From an uncultured Collinsella sp. (GTDB taxonomy: Bacteria > Actinomycetota > Coriobacteriia > Coriobacteriales > Coriobacteriaceae), in contig UQZH01000038.1 in assembly GCA_900545445.1 (NCBI GenBank), forward strand, positions 1 to 20,680: a stretch of 20,680 bases of DNA, in the 5' to 3' direction. The notes below the pieces were generated by a model. The model worked only from the letters and a program-made list of their open reading frames with translations. It did not search any database and was not told the DNA's origin. The position numbers were made by a program, and so were the translations under genes. This document shows positions 1 through 7,261 of the stretch, in pieces (the stretch's first letter is position 1; each line of letters begins with the position of its first letter).

Positions 1-170
1 ACGAGCGGGGGCTCCTGTCGTTTCCGTGCCCTCGGATTGGGTCATAGTGTCTGTCGTTGCCAAAACATCGGCGCTCCCGCTGTTGGCACTTTGGGACACT
101 CCTTGTATTGGTGCTCAGCGGCAGCCCCCCATTGCGCCAAGCGGCGTGTGCCGTTAAGCGGGGAGGCGTA

Positions 171-198
171 TTGCTGACCCATCGTTTGGGCATACAAT
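171..198 (+). promoter_or_regulatory. Putative sigma-70 type promoter of ade
   Basis: TTGCTG at 171-176 and TACAAT at 193-198 are separated by 16 bases, a good match to the vegetative -35/-10 pattern. Transcription would begin near 205, just upstream of a terminator-like hairpin and about 60 bases before the ade start codon. Positions 1-170 hold no gene I can support; they contain one copy of a GGGACACTCCTT-type repeat at 90-105. Confidence 0.5.
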
Positions 199-210
199 GG
201 CTATTGGTTT

Positions 211-246
211 GCTGCGGTGAAGGCCTGTCCGCTCCGCAGCTTTTTT
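211..246 (+). terminator. Terminator-like hairpin in the ade leader
   Basis: GCTGCGG (211-217) and CCGCAGC (234-240) form a perfect 7-bp GC-rich stem with a 16-base loop, followed at once by six T residues (241-246). This is the form of an intrinsic terminator, and it lies between the putative ade promoter and the ade ribosome binding site (255-261). It may be an attenuator for ade, or it may end an upstream transcript. I see no known purine riboswitch aptamer before it. Confidence 0.55.
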
Positions 247-266
247 CTACGGTTAAAGGAGTATGT

Positions 267-2087
267 ATGTCCGTTGAGGTCATGAGATCTGTGATCGAGG
301 CCGCCGAGGGTCGTGTGCCCGTTGACACGCTGTTTGCCAACGCGCAGATCGTCGATGTGTACGGCCAACGCGTAGCGCCCGGTAGTGTTGCCGTCAAGGA
401 CGGCGTGATCGTCGGTGTGCTCTACGATGGTCGCGACGATGCCGCCGGTACGTATGAGGCTACCGAGGTCATCGATTGCCAGGGCCGCTATCTTGCCCCC
501 GGTTTTATTGACGGACACTTGCATATCGAGTCTTCGAACATCCGCCCTGCCGAGTATGCGCGCATGGCCGCGACGCGCGGTACCACTACTGCCATTGCCG
601 ACAGCCACGAGATTGCCAACGTGGCGGGGCTCGACGGCCTGCGCTTTATGATCGAGGACGGTCGTCGCGCTCCTATTTCCATCAAGTACATGATGCCCTC
701 GTGCGTGCCCGCACTGCCCGACGAGCAGGCCGGTGCCGTCATCACCGCTGCCGATATGCAGGCGTTTTTTGCCGAATATCCGGGTGATGTCTTTGGTCTG
801 GGCGAAATGATGAACCTGCCGGGCGTCTTTATGGCCGATCCCGAGACCTGTGCTCGTATCGACGCTGCCAACCAGACGCCGTCCAAACAGGTCGACGGTC
901 ATGCCCCGCTCGTTGCCGGCAAGGACCTCAACGCCTATGCCGCGGCTGGCATTATCGCTGACCATGAGTCGACGATTCCCGAGGAGGCACTCGACAAGCT
1001 GTCCCGCGGCATGTACGTGATGCTGCGCGAAGGTACGTGCAGCCATGATCTGGCCAACCTGTCGCCGATGCTGCTGGAGAATCCTGCCCGTGCCCGCCGC
1101 TGCTGCTTTGCGACCGACGACCGCGCCCCTTCCGATGCGCTTGCGACCGGCATGATCGACAATGCCTGCCGCGTGGCGATTGAGGCCGGTATCGACCCCG
1201 TGGTCGCCATCTCCATGGCGTCCCTTTCCACGGCTGAGGCATTTGGCCTGGACCACGGCTGCCGCGACCCGCACGAGCTCCGCGGCGCCATCGCCCCGGG
1301 CAAGCGTGCCGACCTGCTGGTGCTCAATGACCTGACGTTTGCCACGGCTCCGCATCGCGTATATGCCGCCGGTGCTCTGGTGGCGCAGGACGGTACCTTT
1401 GTGGGCGAGATTGCACCCGAGATGGCCGAGGTCGCAGCCCTTGCCGATGAGCTGCGCGCCTCCGTTAAGCTGCCGAAGCTTTCGCTCGACGTGTTCGACT
1501 ATGCCTTTAAGCCGGGCGAGGCCGTGATTGACGTGGTGCCGGGTAAGGCCATCACGGGTATGGCTCGCCCCGAGAGCGCCGAGGGCCTGCGTCGCATTAT
1601 GCTGATTGAGCGCCATGGCCGCGGCGTGTCGTTGCAGGCCGAGGGCGCCGACGGCGATGGCCCCGCTGGCCTGGGCCTGGTCGGCAAGCATATCGGTCGC
1701 GGCTGGGTGCGTGGCCTTACCATCACCGGTGGCGCCATTGCCTCCACAATCGGCCACGACTCGCACAACGTGTGCGTCGTGGGTGATAACGCTGCCGATA
1801 TGATGGCGGCTGTTGAGGCTGTGGGCCAGGGCGGTCACGTGCTGGTGCGCAACGGCGAGGTCGTGGCGCGCATTCCGCTGGCGCTCGGTGGCCTGATGAG
1901 CGAAGGCACGGCCGAGGACGTTGCCGCGCAGCACGACGACTTTATGGTCAAGGCGCGCGCCATGGGCATCGAGCCGCCGCTCGACCCCATCATGGGCATC
2001 ATCTTCCTGCCCCTGCCGGTTATCCCGACGCTCCGCATCCGCCCCGAGGGCATGTTCGACGTCACTACCTTCACCTACGCCGACTAG
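267..2087 (+). CDS. ade: Adenine deaminase
   Basis: A 606-aa cytosolic amidohydrolase that converts adenine to hypoxanthine and ammonia in purine salvage. The metal-binding HxH is at H84/H86 in GFIDGHLHIESS. Further family motifs are ADSHEIANV (H114, E115), GLGEMMNLPG (E180), DGHAPL (H212), DHES (H233) and CFATDDR (D284/D285). The carboxy half has GKRADLLVLNDL and the Ade-specific IGHDSHNV stretch, and it ends with a PLPVIPTLRIRPEGMFDV block. Length fits the Ade family. The reading frame is open back to position 57, but the start at 267 is preferred because AAAGGAG lies at 255-261 with 5-base spacing and the family homology begins just after it. The gene stands alone, with its own promoter and a leader hairpin that suggests transcriptional control. 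The UAG stop codon sits inside a short intergenic repeat (2084-2107). Confidence 0.95.
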   Translation: MSVEVMRSVIEAAEGRVPVDTLFANAQIVDVYGQRVAPGSVAVKDGVIVGVLYDGRDDAAGTYEATEVIDCQGRYLAPGFIDGHLHIESSNIRPAEYARMAATRGTTTAIADSHEIANVAGLDGLRFMIEDGRRAPISIKYMMPSCVPALPDEQAGAVITAADMQAFFAEYPGDVFGLGEMMNLPGVFMADPETCARIDAANQTPSKQVDGHAPLVAGKDLNAYAAAGIIADHESTIPEEALDKLSRGMYVMLREGTCSHDLANLSPMLLENPARARRCCFATDDRAPSDALATGMIDNACRVAIEAGIDPVVAISMASLSTAEAFGLDHGCRDPHELRGAIAPGKRADLLVLNDLTFATAPHRVYAAGALVAQDGTFVGEIAPEMAEVAALADELRASVKLPKLSLDVFDYAFKPGEAVIDVVPGKAITGMARPESAEGLRRIMLIERHGRGVSLQAEGADGDGPAGLGLVGKHIGRGWVRGLTITGGAIASTIGHDSHNVCVVGDNAADMMAAVEAVGQGGHVLVRNGEVVARIPLALGGLMSEGTAEDVAAQHDDFMVKARAMGIEPPLDPIMGIIFLPLPVIPTLRIRPEGMFDVTTFTYAD

Positions 2088-2133
2088 TCATCGGGGACGT
2101 TCTTAAACGGCTAGTCGTCGGGGGCACTCTTTA
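2084..2133 (+). repeat. Imperfect tandem repeat over the ade stop codon
   Basis: Two copies of a unit reading CTAGTCRTCGGGGRC followed by a CTT-rich end occur at 2084-2107 and 2111-2133, a period of 27 bases. The first copy contains the ade stop codon TAG (2085-2087). The core resembles the GGGGACAGTCCTT elements at 3097-3136 and the GGGACACTCCTT copy at 90-105, so it is probably a member of one dispersed family. Confidence 0.6.
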
Positions 2134-2225
2134 CGTGTTGCCTGACGCTGCGACCGTGGGACCTCTGACGCGCGTGAGCTATTTGCCAGGTCCTTGTAAC
2201 GTTTGCGCCCGCGGAGTCTTACCTG

Positions 2226-2290
2226 AGCTCCCTTTGGGTACGTTGGAATTGGATACACGTTCGATTCCAACAAGCCCGAAGGGAGCTTTT
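2226..2290 (+). promoter_or_regulatory. Long hairpin that pairs the SD of the first HAD gene
   Basis: AGCTCCCTTTGGG (2226-2238) pairs with CCCGAAGGGAGCT (2275-2287) over 13 bp with one G-U. Inside it GTTGGAAT (2242-2249) pairs perfectly with ATTCCAAC (2264-2271). The Shine-Dalgarno sequence AAGGGAG (2279-2285) of the gene starting at 2293 lies wholly in the outer stem, and a short T-run follows (2287-2290). It can act as a translational block, as a weak terminator for ade, or both. Confidence 0.6.
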
Positions 2291-2292
2291 CT

Positions 2293-3087
2293 ATGTTTAA
2301 ACTGATTGCATCCGATATGGACGGCACGTTGCTTGACGAAAACAGCCAGGTGCCTCCCGAGACCTACGAACTGATTCTGGCGCTACACGAGCATGGCGTG
2401 CATTTCGCCGCATCGTCAGGTCGCCGCTACGATCGCCTGTGCGAGTTCTTTGCGCCCGTTCGCGACAAGATGGACTTTGTCGCCGCTAACGGTGCCCAGG
2501 TCTACGCCGACGGCAAAATGGTAGACCGTGAGGTGTATTCGCACCTGGCGATTCGAAGGCTCGCCCAGGCTGTCGCGACGTTTCCCAATCTGCATCTTGC
2601 GCTTTTTGACCGAACCAAGTCCTTCCTGCTCGATGACGAGTGCAAGTTCGTGCGTGAGGTCGATAAGGACCTTCCCAATGCCGAGCGTATTTGGGAGCTG
2701 CCCGATCCCAGCGTAAATATCATCAAGGCGAGTATCTTTTGCGATGACGGTGTCGTTATGGACAGCGCTTACGTGCTACAGCGTGAACTTGGCCAGCTCT
2801 TTACTTTTGCACCTTCGGGCAACGCGTGGATCGATGCCATGCAGCCCGGTGTGTCGAAGGCCTCGGGCATCGCACAGCTCGCGGAGCATTACGGCATTGG
2901 ACGCGACGAGATCATGGCGTTTGGCGACTCGATGAACGACTACGAGATCATTCGCTTTGTCGGCACGGGCTGCGCGATGGAAAACGCGCGCCCTGCGCTC
3001 AAAGCGGTTGCCGATCGCGTCGTAGGCTGCAACCGCGACCACGCCGTTCAGCAGGAGCTCCGTCGCGTGCTGGAGAGTCTCGCCTAA
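2293..3087 (+). CDS. Cof-type HAD-superfamily phosphatase
   Basis: A 264-aa cytosolic hydrolase of the haloacid dehalogenase superfamily, Cof/type IIB subfamily, which usually dephosphorylates sugar phosphates, nucleotides or flavin-related compounds. Motif I is SDMDGT with the nucleophile D8 and acid/base D10. Motif II is SSGR (41-44), the motif III lysine is likely K189 in SKASG, and motif IV is GDSMND (211-216) with metal ligands D212 and D216. The middle region, about 85-185, is the type IIB cap. Length is typical. The start is fixed by AAGGGAG at 2279-2285 with 7-base spacing; that SD is buried in a long hairpin, so translation may be controlled. The next gene is convergent and of the same superfamily, but the two share only general motifs. 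Substrate cannot be read from sequence. Confidence 0.9.
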   Translation: MFKLIASDMDGTLLDENSQVPPETYELILALHEHGVHFAASSGRRYDRLCEFFAPVRDKMDFVAANGAQVYADGKMVDREVYSHLAIRRLAQAVATFPNLHLALFDRTKSFLLDDECKFVREVDKDLPNAERIWELPDPSVNIIKASIFCDDGVVMDSAYVLQRELGQLFTFAPSGNAWIDAMQPGVSKASGIAQLAEHYGIGRDEIMAFGDSMNDYEIIRFVGTGCAMENARPALKAVADRVVGCNRDHAVQQELRRVLESLA

Positions 3088-3096
3088 TTCGGCAGA

Positions 3097-3136
3097 TGGG
3101 GACAGTCCTTGCGGCGCCCCGCGAAGAGTGTCCCCA
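3097..3136. repeat. GGGGACA inverted repeat between convergent HAD genes
   Basis: TGGGGACA (3097-3104) is matched by TGTCCCCA (3129-3136), with a smaller GCGG/CCGC stem inside. It lies between the ends of two convergent genes (3087 and 3165) and could act as a two-way terminator. Its arms read GGGGACAGTCCTT and, on the other strand, TTTGGGGACACTCTT, matching the repeats near 90 and 2084-2133. Confidence 0.6.
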
Positions 3137-3164
3137 AATTAACTACCCTGCCGGGTTGATGCTG

Positions 3165-4007
3165 CTAGGCGAGGGCGGCCATGATGGTGCGGGCGACGCC
3201 GTCGTGGTCGTTGTCGTATTCGGTTATGGCGTCGGCGGCCTCGCGGTCTTCGGGTTCGCCGTTGATCATGGCCATGCCGTGGCCCGCTGCCTGCAGCATG
3301 GGGATGTCGTTGATGTTGTCGCCGAACGCCCAAGCGTCGGCGAGACGCTCGCCCAGGTGCTCGCAGAGCCACGTGAGGGCCGTTCCCTTGGTGGCTCCCT
3401 CGTCCATGACCTCGATATTCATGGCGTACGAACGCGTGACCTCAATGCCTCCGAGCGTGTCGAGCTCCGACGCGATGGCGTCGCGATCGGCCGGGTCGTG
3501 CCAGTACATGGCGATGCGTTCGAGCGTCTCGACCTCGTCGATCTTGCTGTCGATATCCATGTCGATCGGTGTTCGTGTGCGCTTGAGCGAAGCCGCGATG
3601 TGGGGGTCGCCGCCGCAGAATTCGTCCAGGCGCGTGTAGAGCGAGCGGGGGAGGAAGCACTGCCCATCCGCGAAGATATCGAAGGTCACATCGTGGCCGG
3701 CGGCGATGCGATGGACGCGATGGGCAATGCTGCGATCGAGCGGACGGCTCAATATGCGCGTGGCGCGCGAGGCATCGTTGGGCACATCGTCGTCGAGCTG
3801 CCAGACGCTGGCGCCATTGGCGCAGACGGCATAGTGCACGGCGGGATGGGCGAGGATGGGCTCAAAGATGCCCGACAGCGGACGTCCCGTGCAGGGCACA
3901 AATTCAATTCCGCGTCGAGCGAGTTCGTTAAGCATCGCCCAGGTGGCATCGCTCATCTGCTTATCGCTCGTCAACAGCGTTCCGTCCATATCGGAAAACA
4001 CAATCAT
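3165..4007 (-). CDS. Cof-type HAD-superfamily phosphatase
   Basis: A 280-aa cytosolic hydrolase of the HAD superfamily, type IIB. It starts MIVFSDMDGT, giving nucleophile D6 and acid/base D8. Motif II is CTGRP (T40), motif III is probably K207 in TKGTAL, and motif IV is GDNIND (229-234). The region between about 85 and 200 is the substrate-selecting cap. The minus-strand start has AAAGGG about nine bases upstream. It lies downstream of citrate synthase on the same strand, but a strong terminator (4033-4070) separates them, so it is probably transcribed from its own promoter, which would have to lie in the 87-base gap or within the terminator region. The substrate is not predictable from this sequence. 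Confidence 0.9.
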   Translation of the reverse strand: MIVFSDMDGTLLTSDKQMSDATWAMLNELARRGIEFVPCTGRPLSGIFEPILAHPAVHYAVCANGASVWQLDDDVPNDASRATRILSRPLDRSIAHRVHRIAAGHDVTFDIFADGQCFLPRSLYTRLDEFCGGDPHIAASLKRTRTPIDMDIDSKIDEVETLERIAMYWHDPADRDAIASELDTLGGIEVTRSYAMNIEVMDEGATKGTALTWLCEHLGERLADAWAFGDNINDIPMLQAAGHGMAMINGEPEDREAADAITEYDNDHDGVARTIMAALA

Positions 4008-4032
4008 TTGATGCAGCCCTTTCTGCTGGTAT

Positions 4033-4070
4033 AAAAAGCGTGGCCGAGGGCGGTGATGCCCTGGCCACGC
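4033..4070 (-). terminator. Intrinsic terminator of gltA
   Basis: Read on the minus strand, GCGTGGCC-AGGGC pairs with GCCCT-GGCCACGC around a short loop (4038-4070 overall), followed by five T residues (complement of 4033-4037). It sits 24 bases past the gltA stop codon. Confidence 0.8.
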
Positions 4071-4094
4071 TCGAGTTCTATAACGGTCCGCGTC

Positions 4095-5513
4095 CTAGCG
4101 GTCGGCGAGTGGCTTGTACTCCAGCGGCTCGATCACCGGACGATAGGCCGGGCGAATAATACGGTGCGCGCAGAAGAGCTCTTCCATGCGGTGTGCCGAC
4201 CAGCCGGCCATGCGGGCGACGGCGAATAGCGGCGTAAAAAGCGTCTCGGGTACGCCGAGCATCTTGTAGATAAAGCCTGTGTACAGGTCGATGTTGGCGC
4301 AGATAGGCTTGGTCATGCCGTGGTCGCGCATCACCTGCGGTGCCAGGCGCTCGATGCGCTCGATGAGCGCGAACTCATCGCCCAGGTCCTTCTTGGCGGC
4401 AAGTGTGCGTGCGTAGTGGCGGCAGACCTCGGCTCGCGGGTCGCTGAGCGTGTAGACGGCGTGGCCCATGCCGTAGATGAGACCCGTGCCGTCGAAGGCC
4501 TGCTTGTCGAGAATCTTGCCCAGGTAGGCTGCGACCTCGTCCTCGTCCTCCCAATTGGAGACGTGCGCACGGATGTCCTCGTGCATGGACACGACCTTGG
4601 CGTTGGCGCCGCCGTGGCGCGGGCCCTTGAGCGAGCCGATAGCCGCGGCGTAGGCCGAATACGGGTCGGTGGCCGACGACGACAGTACGCGGCAGGCGAA
4701 CGTGGAGTTGTTGCCGCCGCCGTGCTCGGCATGGAGCATAAGCATCACGTCGAGCAGCATCGCCTCGTCGCGGGTAAACGCCATGCCGCCGCGCAGCACC
4801 TGTAAAATGGTCTCGGCCGTGGACAGGCCGGGCGTGGGGTGCGGCACATGCACCTCGGAGCCGCGACGCTTGGCGACCGAGGCCATGTGCGCGAAGGCGG
4901 CAATACGGGGCAGACGGGCGAGCATGGAGATGGCAACATCGATCTCGTGCTCGGGGGTGATCGCGTCGGGCTCGGCGTCGAAGGCATAGAGCAGCAGCAC
5001 GGCGCGCTGAAGCACGTTCATGATGCTCGCCGACACCGTGGTCATGGGGAACTCGCGGACGTATTCGTCGCTCAGGTGCCTAAAAGCGCCCAGGCGTTCG
5101 CAAAAACCGTCGAGTTCCTGTTTGGTGGGCAGCGAGCCCGTGATGAGCAGGTAGGCGACCTCTTCGTAGCCATAGCGATCCTCGGCCTGGGCATTGTTGA
5201 CCAGATCCTCGATGCTGTAGCCGCGAAGCGTGAGCTTGCCCTGATCGGGCACGACCTTTCCGTCGACCTTGTTGTAGCCGTGCACATCCGAGATACGAGT
5301 GAGGCCCGCGACCACGCCCGAGCCGTCAGCATTGCGCAGGCCGCGCTTGACATTGTGCTCGACAAACAGGCCCTCGTCATAAGGGTCGGTCGGCAGGCCG
5401 TGGTAGAGGTTTTCGCTCTCAGACGAAATCTGGCGGCTTGCTTCGTAATCCAGAACCAGGCGGCTCAAGTGGTCATCGAAGCGGTAATAGATTTTCTTGG
5501 CGTCGTAGGCCAT
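4095..5513 (-). CDS. gltA: Citrate synthase
   Basis: A 472-aa enzyme that condenses oxaloacetate and acetyl-CoA to citrate, entry to the oxidative branch of the (probably incomplete) TCA cycle and to glutamate synthesis. The catalytic triad is visible: H300 in GPRHGGAN, H351 in GMGHAVYTLSDPRAE, and D409 in NIDLYTG. The oxaloacetate-binding His is H264 in LHAEHGGGNNST. GWSAHRMEE (437-445) carries an active-site Arg. An N-terminal extension of about 55 residues before VKRGLRNADG is shared with the longer citrate synthases of clostridia and coriobacteria. The start codon is preceded by GAGAGGAG on the minus strand. It follows the ACT-domain gene by 77 bases, in the same direction, so the two may be co-transcribed. 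2-Methylcitrate synthase activity cannot be excluded. Confidence 0.95.
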   Translation of the reverse strand: MAYDAKKIYYRFDDHLSRLVLDYEASRQISSESENLYHGLPTDPYDEGLFVEHNVKRGLRNADGSGVVAGLTRISDVHGYNKVDGKVVPDQGKLTLRGYSIEDLVNNAQAEDRYGYEEVAYLLITGSLPTKQELDGFCERLGAFRHLSDEYVREFPMTTVSASIMNVLQRAVLLLYAFDAEPDAITPEHEIDVAISMLARLPRIAAFAHMASVAKRRGSEVHVPHPTPGLSTAETILQVLRGGMAFTRDEAMLLDVMLMLHAEHGGGNNSTFACRVLSSSATDPYSAYAAAIGSLKGPRHGGANAKVVSMHEDIRAHVSNWEDEDEVAAYLGKILDKQAFDGTGLIYGMGHAVYTLSDPRAEVCRHYARTLAAKKDLGDEFALIERIERLAPQVMRDHGMTKPICANIDLYTGFIYKMLGVPETLFTPLFAVARMAGWSAHRMEELFCAHRIIRPAYRPVIEPLEYKPLADR

Positions 5514-5590
5514 GCGCGCTCCTCTCCGGGCCGCATCGGGGTGACTTGCATGGGCATGCGCGCGTCAGGCTATCCCCAGCGGCTTGCTCG

Positions 5591-5878
5591 CTACAGGCGG
5601 TACATAAAGTTAAAGACGTCCTCGCGCTGGATGGACACGTTGACGCCCGAAAGCTCGCCGGCCTCGGCCAGGGCCTTCTGCAGCTCAGCGAAGTCGAGCT
5701 TGGACTCGGCGGTATCGGCCAGCATGGTCATGGTGAAGATGTCCTCGATAATGGACTGCGTGATGTCGCGGATGTCGACGTTGGCCTCGCCCAGGACACG
5801 GGTGACGCCGGCGACGATGCCGGGGCGGTTCTTGCCAAGGACGGTGATGACGATACGGGAGGACGAGATCTCGGCCAT
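5591..5878 (-). CDS. Small ACT-domain protein (UPF0237 family)
   Basis: A 95-aa protein that is almost entirely one ACT domain, a fold that binds amino acids or other small ligands and dimerises. The N-terminal VLGKNRPGIVAGVTRVLGEANVDI (residues 13-36) carries the ACT glycine turn; DITQSIIEDIFTMTML follows as the second strand region. Length and sequence fit the UPF0237 family. In many Firmicutes and Actinobacteria this gene directly precedes a UPF0210 (DUF711) gene, but here the next gene is gltA, 77 bases on. AAAGGG precedes the start on the minus strand. A near-perfect palindrome with a TACAAT inside lies 48-70 bases upstream. A role as sensor for citrate synthase or glutamate metabolism is conjecture. 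Confidence 0.85.
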   Translation of the reverse strand: MAEISSSRIVITVLGKNRPGIVAGVTRVLGEANVDIRDITQSIIEDIFTMTMLADTAESKLDFAELQKALAEAGELSGVNVSIQREDVFNFMYRL

Positions 5879-5925
5879 GGGAAACCCTTTCGCGTGGTTG
5901 CGGCGCGCGCGGGGCGCTCCGCTAC

Positions 5926-5948
5926 GGTACAGTGTTCATCATTGTACC
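5926..5948 (-). promoter_or_regulatory. Palindrome over a putative -10 box upstream of the ACT gene
   Basis: GGTACAGTG (5926-5934) and CATTGTACC (5940-5948) form a 9-bp inverted repeat with one mismatch and a 5-base centre. The right arm contains, on the minus strand, TACAAT (5941-5946), a good -10 box for the ACT-gltA unit. I find no convincing -35 hexamer. A repressor site overlapping the promoter is the simplest reading. Confidence 0.45.
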
Positions 5949-6274
5949 TGTCTGGCGCAAAAAAGGCGCGCTCGCTGCGGCGTTACATGCCTGCAACATG
6001 AGCGTAAGGGGGAAGGCCGTACGGGGAAGAGCCGTCTGGCGCGTGTCCGGCTCGTGTTGGGTTGATTTCCGATCTCAGCCGAACACATTGAGCGGACAGG
6101 CCGTTCCCGCAGTCAGCCGAACGCCTCCGACGGCTGATTCCGAACTGGAAGCGGAGGGCATCCCCGCCCTTCGGTAGGGGATACCGCTCCGCGGCGCATG
6201 CCGCGGGCGGCGCCCCTATCGGACCACCGTGACCTCAGTTGGGATGGGCCCAGCACTGCCGCGTACTCGGTGAG
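5949..6274. other. Gene-free left edge of the accessory island
   Basis: No credible gene is seen in this stretch. It holds several GC-rich hairpins: TCAGCCG/CGGCTGA (6113-6119/6131-6137), a nested structure GCGGAG..ATCCCC/GGGGAT..CTCCGC (6151-6192), and CCGCGGC/GCCGCGG around GCAT (6189-6206). TCAGCCGAAC occurs twice (6075-6084 and 6113-6122). GTCCGGCTCGTGTTG (6045-6059) recurs with one mismatch at 13294-13308, near the right edge of the island, and could be an attachment-site remnant. Confidence 0.4.
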
Positions 6275-7000
6275 CTAGAGCCAACTGTTCGTCTTCACGT
6301 CGCGTATGGCGATATTTCGGTCGTCCGGCTCGGTGATGCCGTAGCCGAACGCCTGGAGCGTCTCGATGGACTCCTGGATCCTCTGTTGGAACATGGGACC
6401 CGGATCGACCCTCGGCCCGAGGTGCCCGCGCCAAAGGCACGGCGTGGCGCGCAGCATGTTATGGATTTTGGAGATGGGCTCGATGTCGGCGTAGACGTTG
6501 AGCGTCGCCATGGCGTCCTTGTGGCCGAGGATCGATTGGAGCGCCTTGATATCGCCGCCTTGGCGGATCCACTGCGTTGCGAACGTGTGGCGAAGGCCGT
6601 GGAACGTGATCAGCTCGTCGTTGGTGCCCATGAGGCCGTTGGTCTCCGAGAACGTCTTGAACGCCCTGCGGATATAGCTTGTCGTCGCGAAGGTCGCGCC
6701 CGGCTCCGACAGGATGTAGCAGTCCCCGATCTCGACCGCCCCGGTAAGGCCGCGCAAGCGCAGCTTTCCGCAGTCGATCTCGTGGGTCTCCTTCAGGAAG
6801 GGGAGTAGGCCGACCGGGTCGATGGGGATACCCCTGGCGTCATGGGTCTTGGTGTCCTTGATGAACGAACCCATTCCCTTCGCGTACGCCACCGAGTGTC
6901 TGATCGAGATCAGGCCCGTCTCGAAATCCACATCGCACCACCGAAGGCCGTAGACCTCGCCGATTCGCATCCCCGTGTGCAGGGCGAGTACGACCGCCCT
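6275..7000 (-). pseudogene. Tyrosine recombinase (integrase), N-terminus missing
   Basis: The reading frame holds the catalytic domain of a phage-type integrase: TGMRIGEVYGLRW with the first catalytic Arg, KTHDARGIPI with the Lys, HGLRH with the His-x-x-Arg, LGHKD, and NVYAD with the nucleophilic Tyr. Upstream of TGMRIGE the frame continues only through RAVVLALH before meeting a stop codon (7001-7003), so the arm-binding and core-binding domains (normally 150 or more residues) are absent. The first ATG (6970) lies inside the conserved core. That stop codon is also the stop of the HTH gene in the same frame, which suggests a deletion fused the two. It is probably inactive and marks the region as formerly mobile. 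Confidence 0.8.
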
Positions 7001-7252
7001 CTAATCCTCGGCGGACCAATCGAGTCCGAACTCCTTTCGGGCATCCTCTTCACTCATGACTTCGAGAAGGTCTCCGGGTTGGCAACGAAGGGCGAGGCAT
7101 AGCTGCTCGAGTGTGTTGAAGCGAATGCCGCGAATATGCCCTTTTTTAATACGGGACAGGTTCACGGGCGTGGTTCCAATCCTTTCGGCAAGTTCGTTCG
7201 AGGAAATCTTTCGCTCGGCCATGATCTTGTCGAGGCGAACAATTACGGGCAT
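7001..7252 (-). CDS. YozG-like Cro/CI-type HTH regulator
   Basis: An 83-aa DNA-binding protein of the small Xre type. LDKIMAERKISSNELAERIG forms helices 1-2, TTPVNLSRIKKGHIRGIRF the recognition part, and LEQLCLALRCQPGDLLE the closing helices, a match to the YozG-like family. AAGGAA lies 5 bases before the start on the minus strand. The DUF2975 gene ends 9 bases upstream, so the two form an operon; this pairing is common in Gram-positive bacteria. The likely target is its own promoter, where palindromes lie at 7812-7863, and possibly the divergent secreted-protein/ABC cluster. The last residues DWSAED are followed by UAG and then, in frame, by integrase sequence. Confidence 0.88.
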   Translation of the reverse strand: MPVIVRLDKIMAERKISSNELAERIGTTPVNLSRIKKGHIRGIRFNTLEQLCLALRCQPGDLLEVMSEEDARKEFGLDWSAED

Positions 7253-7261
7253 GGCGTTTCC

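Noticed and set aside
57..266. Extended N-terminus for adenine deaminase
   Set aside because: The extra 70 residues have no family similarity, and the region holds a promoter, a terminator hairpin and the SD for the start at 267.
171..266. Purine riboswitch upstream of ade
   Set aside because: The conserved purine aptamer loops are not present; only the terminator-like part is visible.
201..1934. 577-aa open frame antisense to ade
   Set aside because: It mirrors the codon structure of ade on the other strand, has no recognisable family motif, and is typical of GC-rich shadows.
2259..2271. TTCGATTCC as a tRNA T-loop
   Set aside because: No acceptor, D-arm or anticodon arm can be built around it; it belongs to the hairpin at 2226-2290.
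2826..4034. 402-aa plus-strand frame over the second HAD gene
   Set aside because: It covers the end of one real gene and the antisense of another and has no family motifs.
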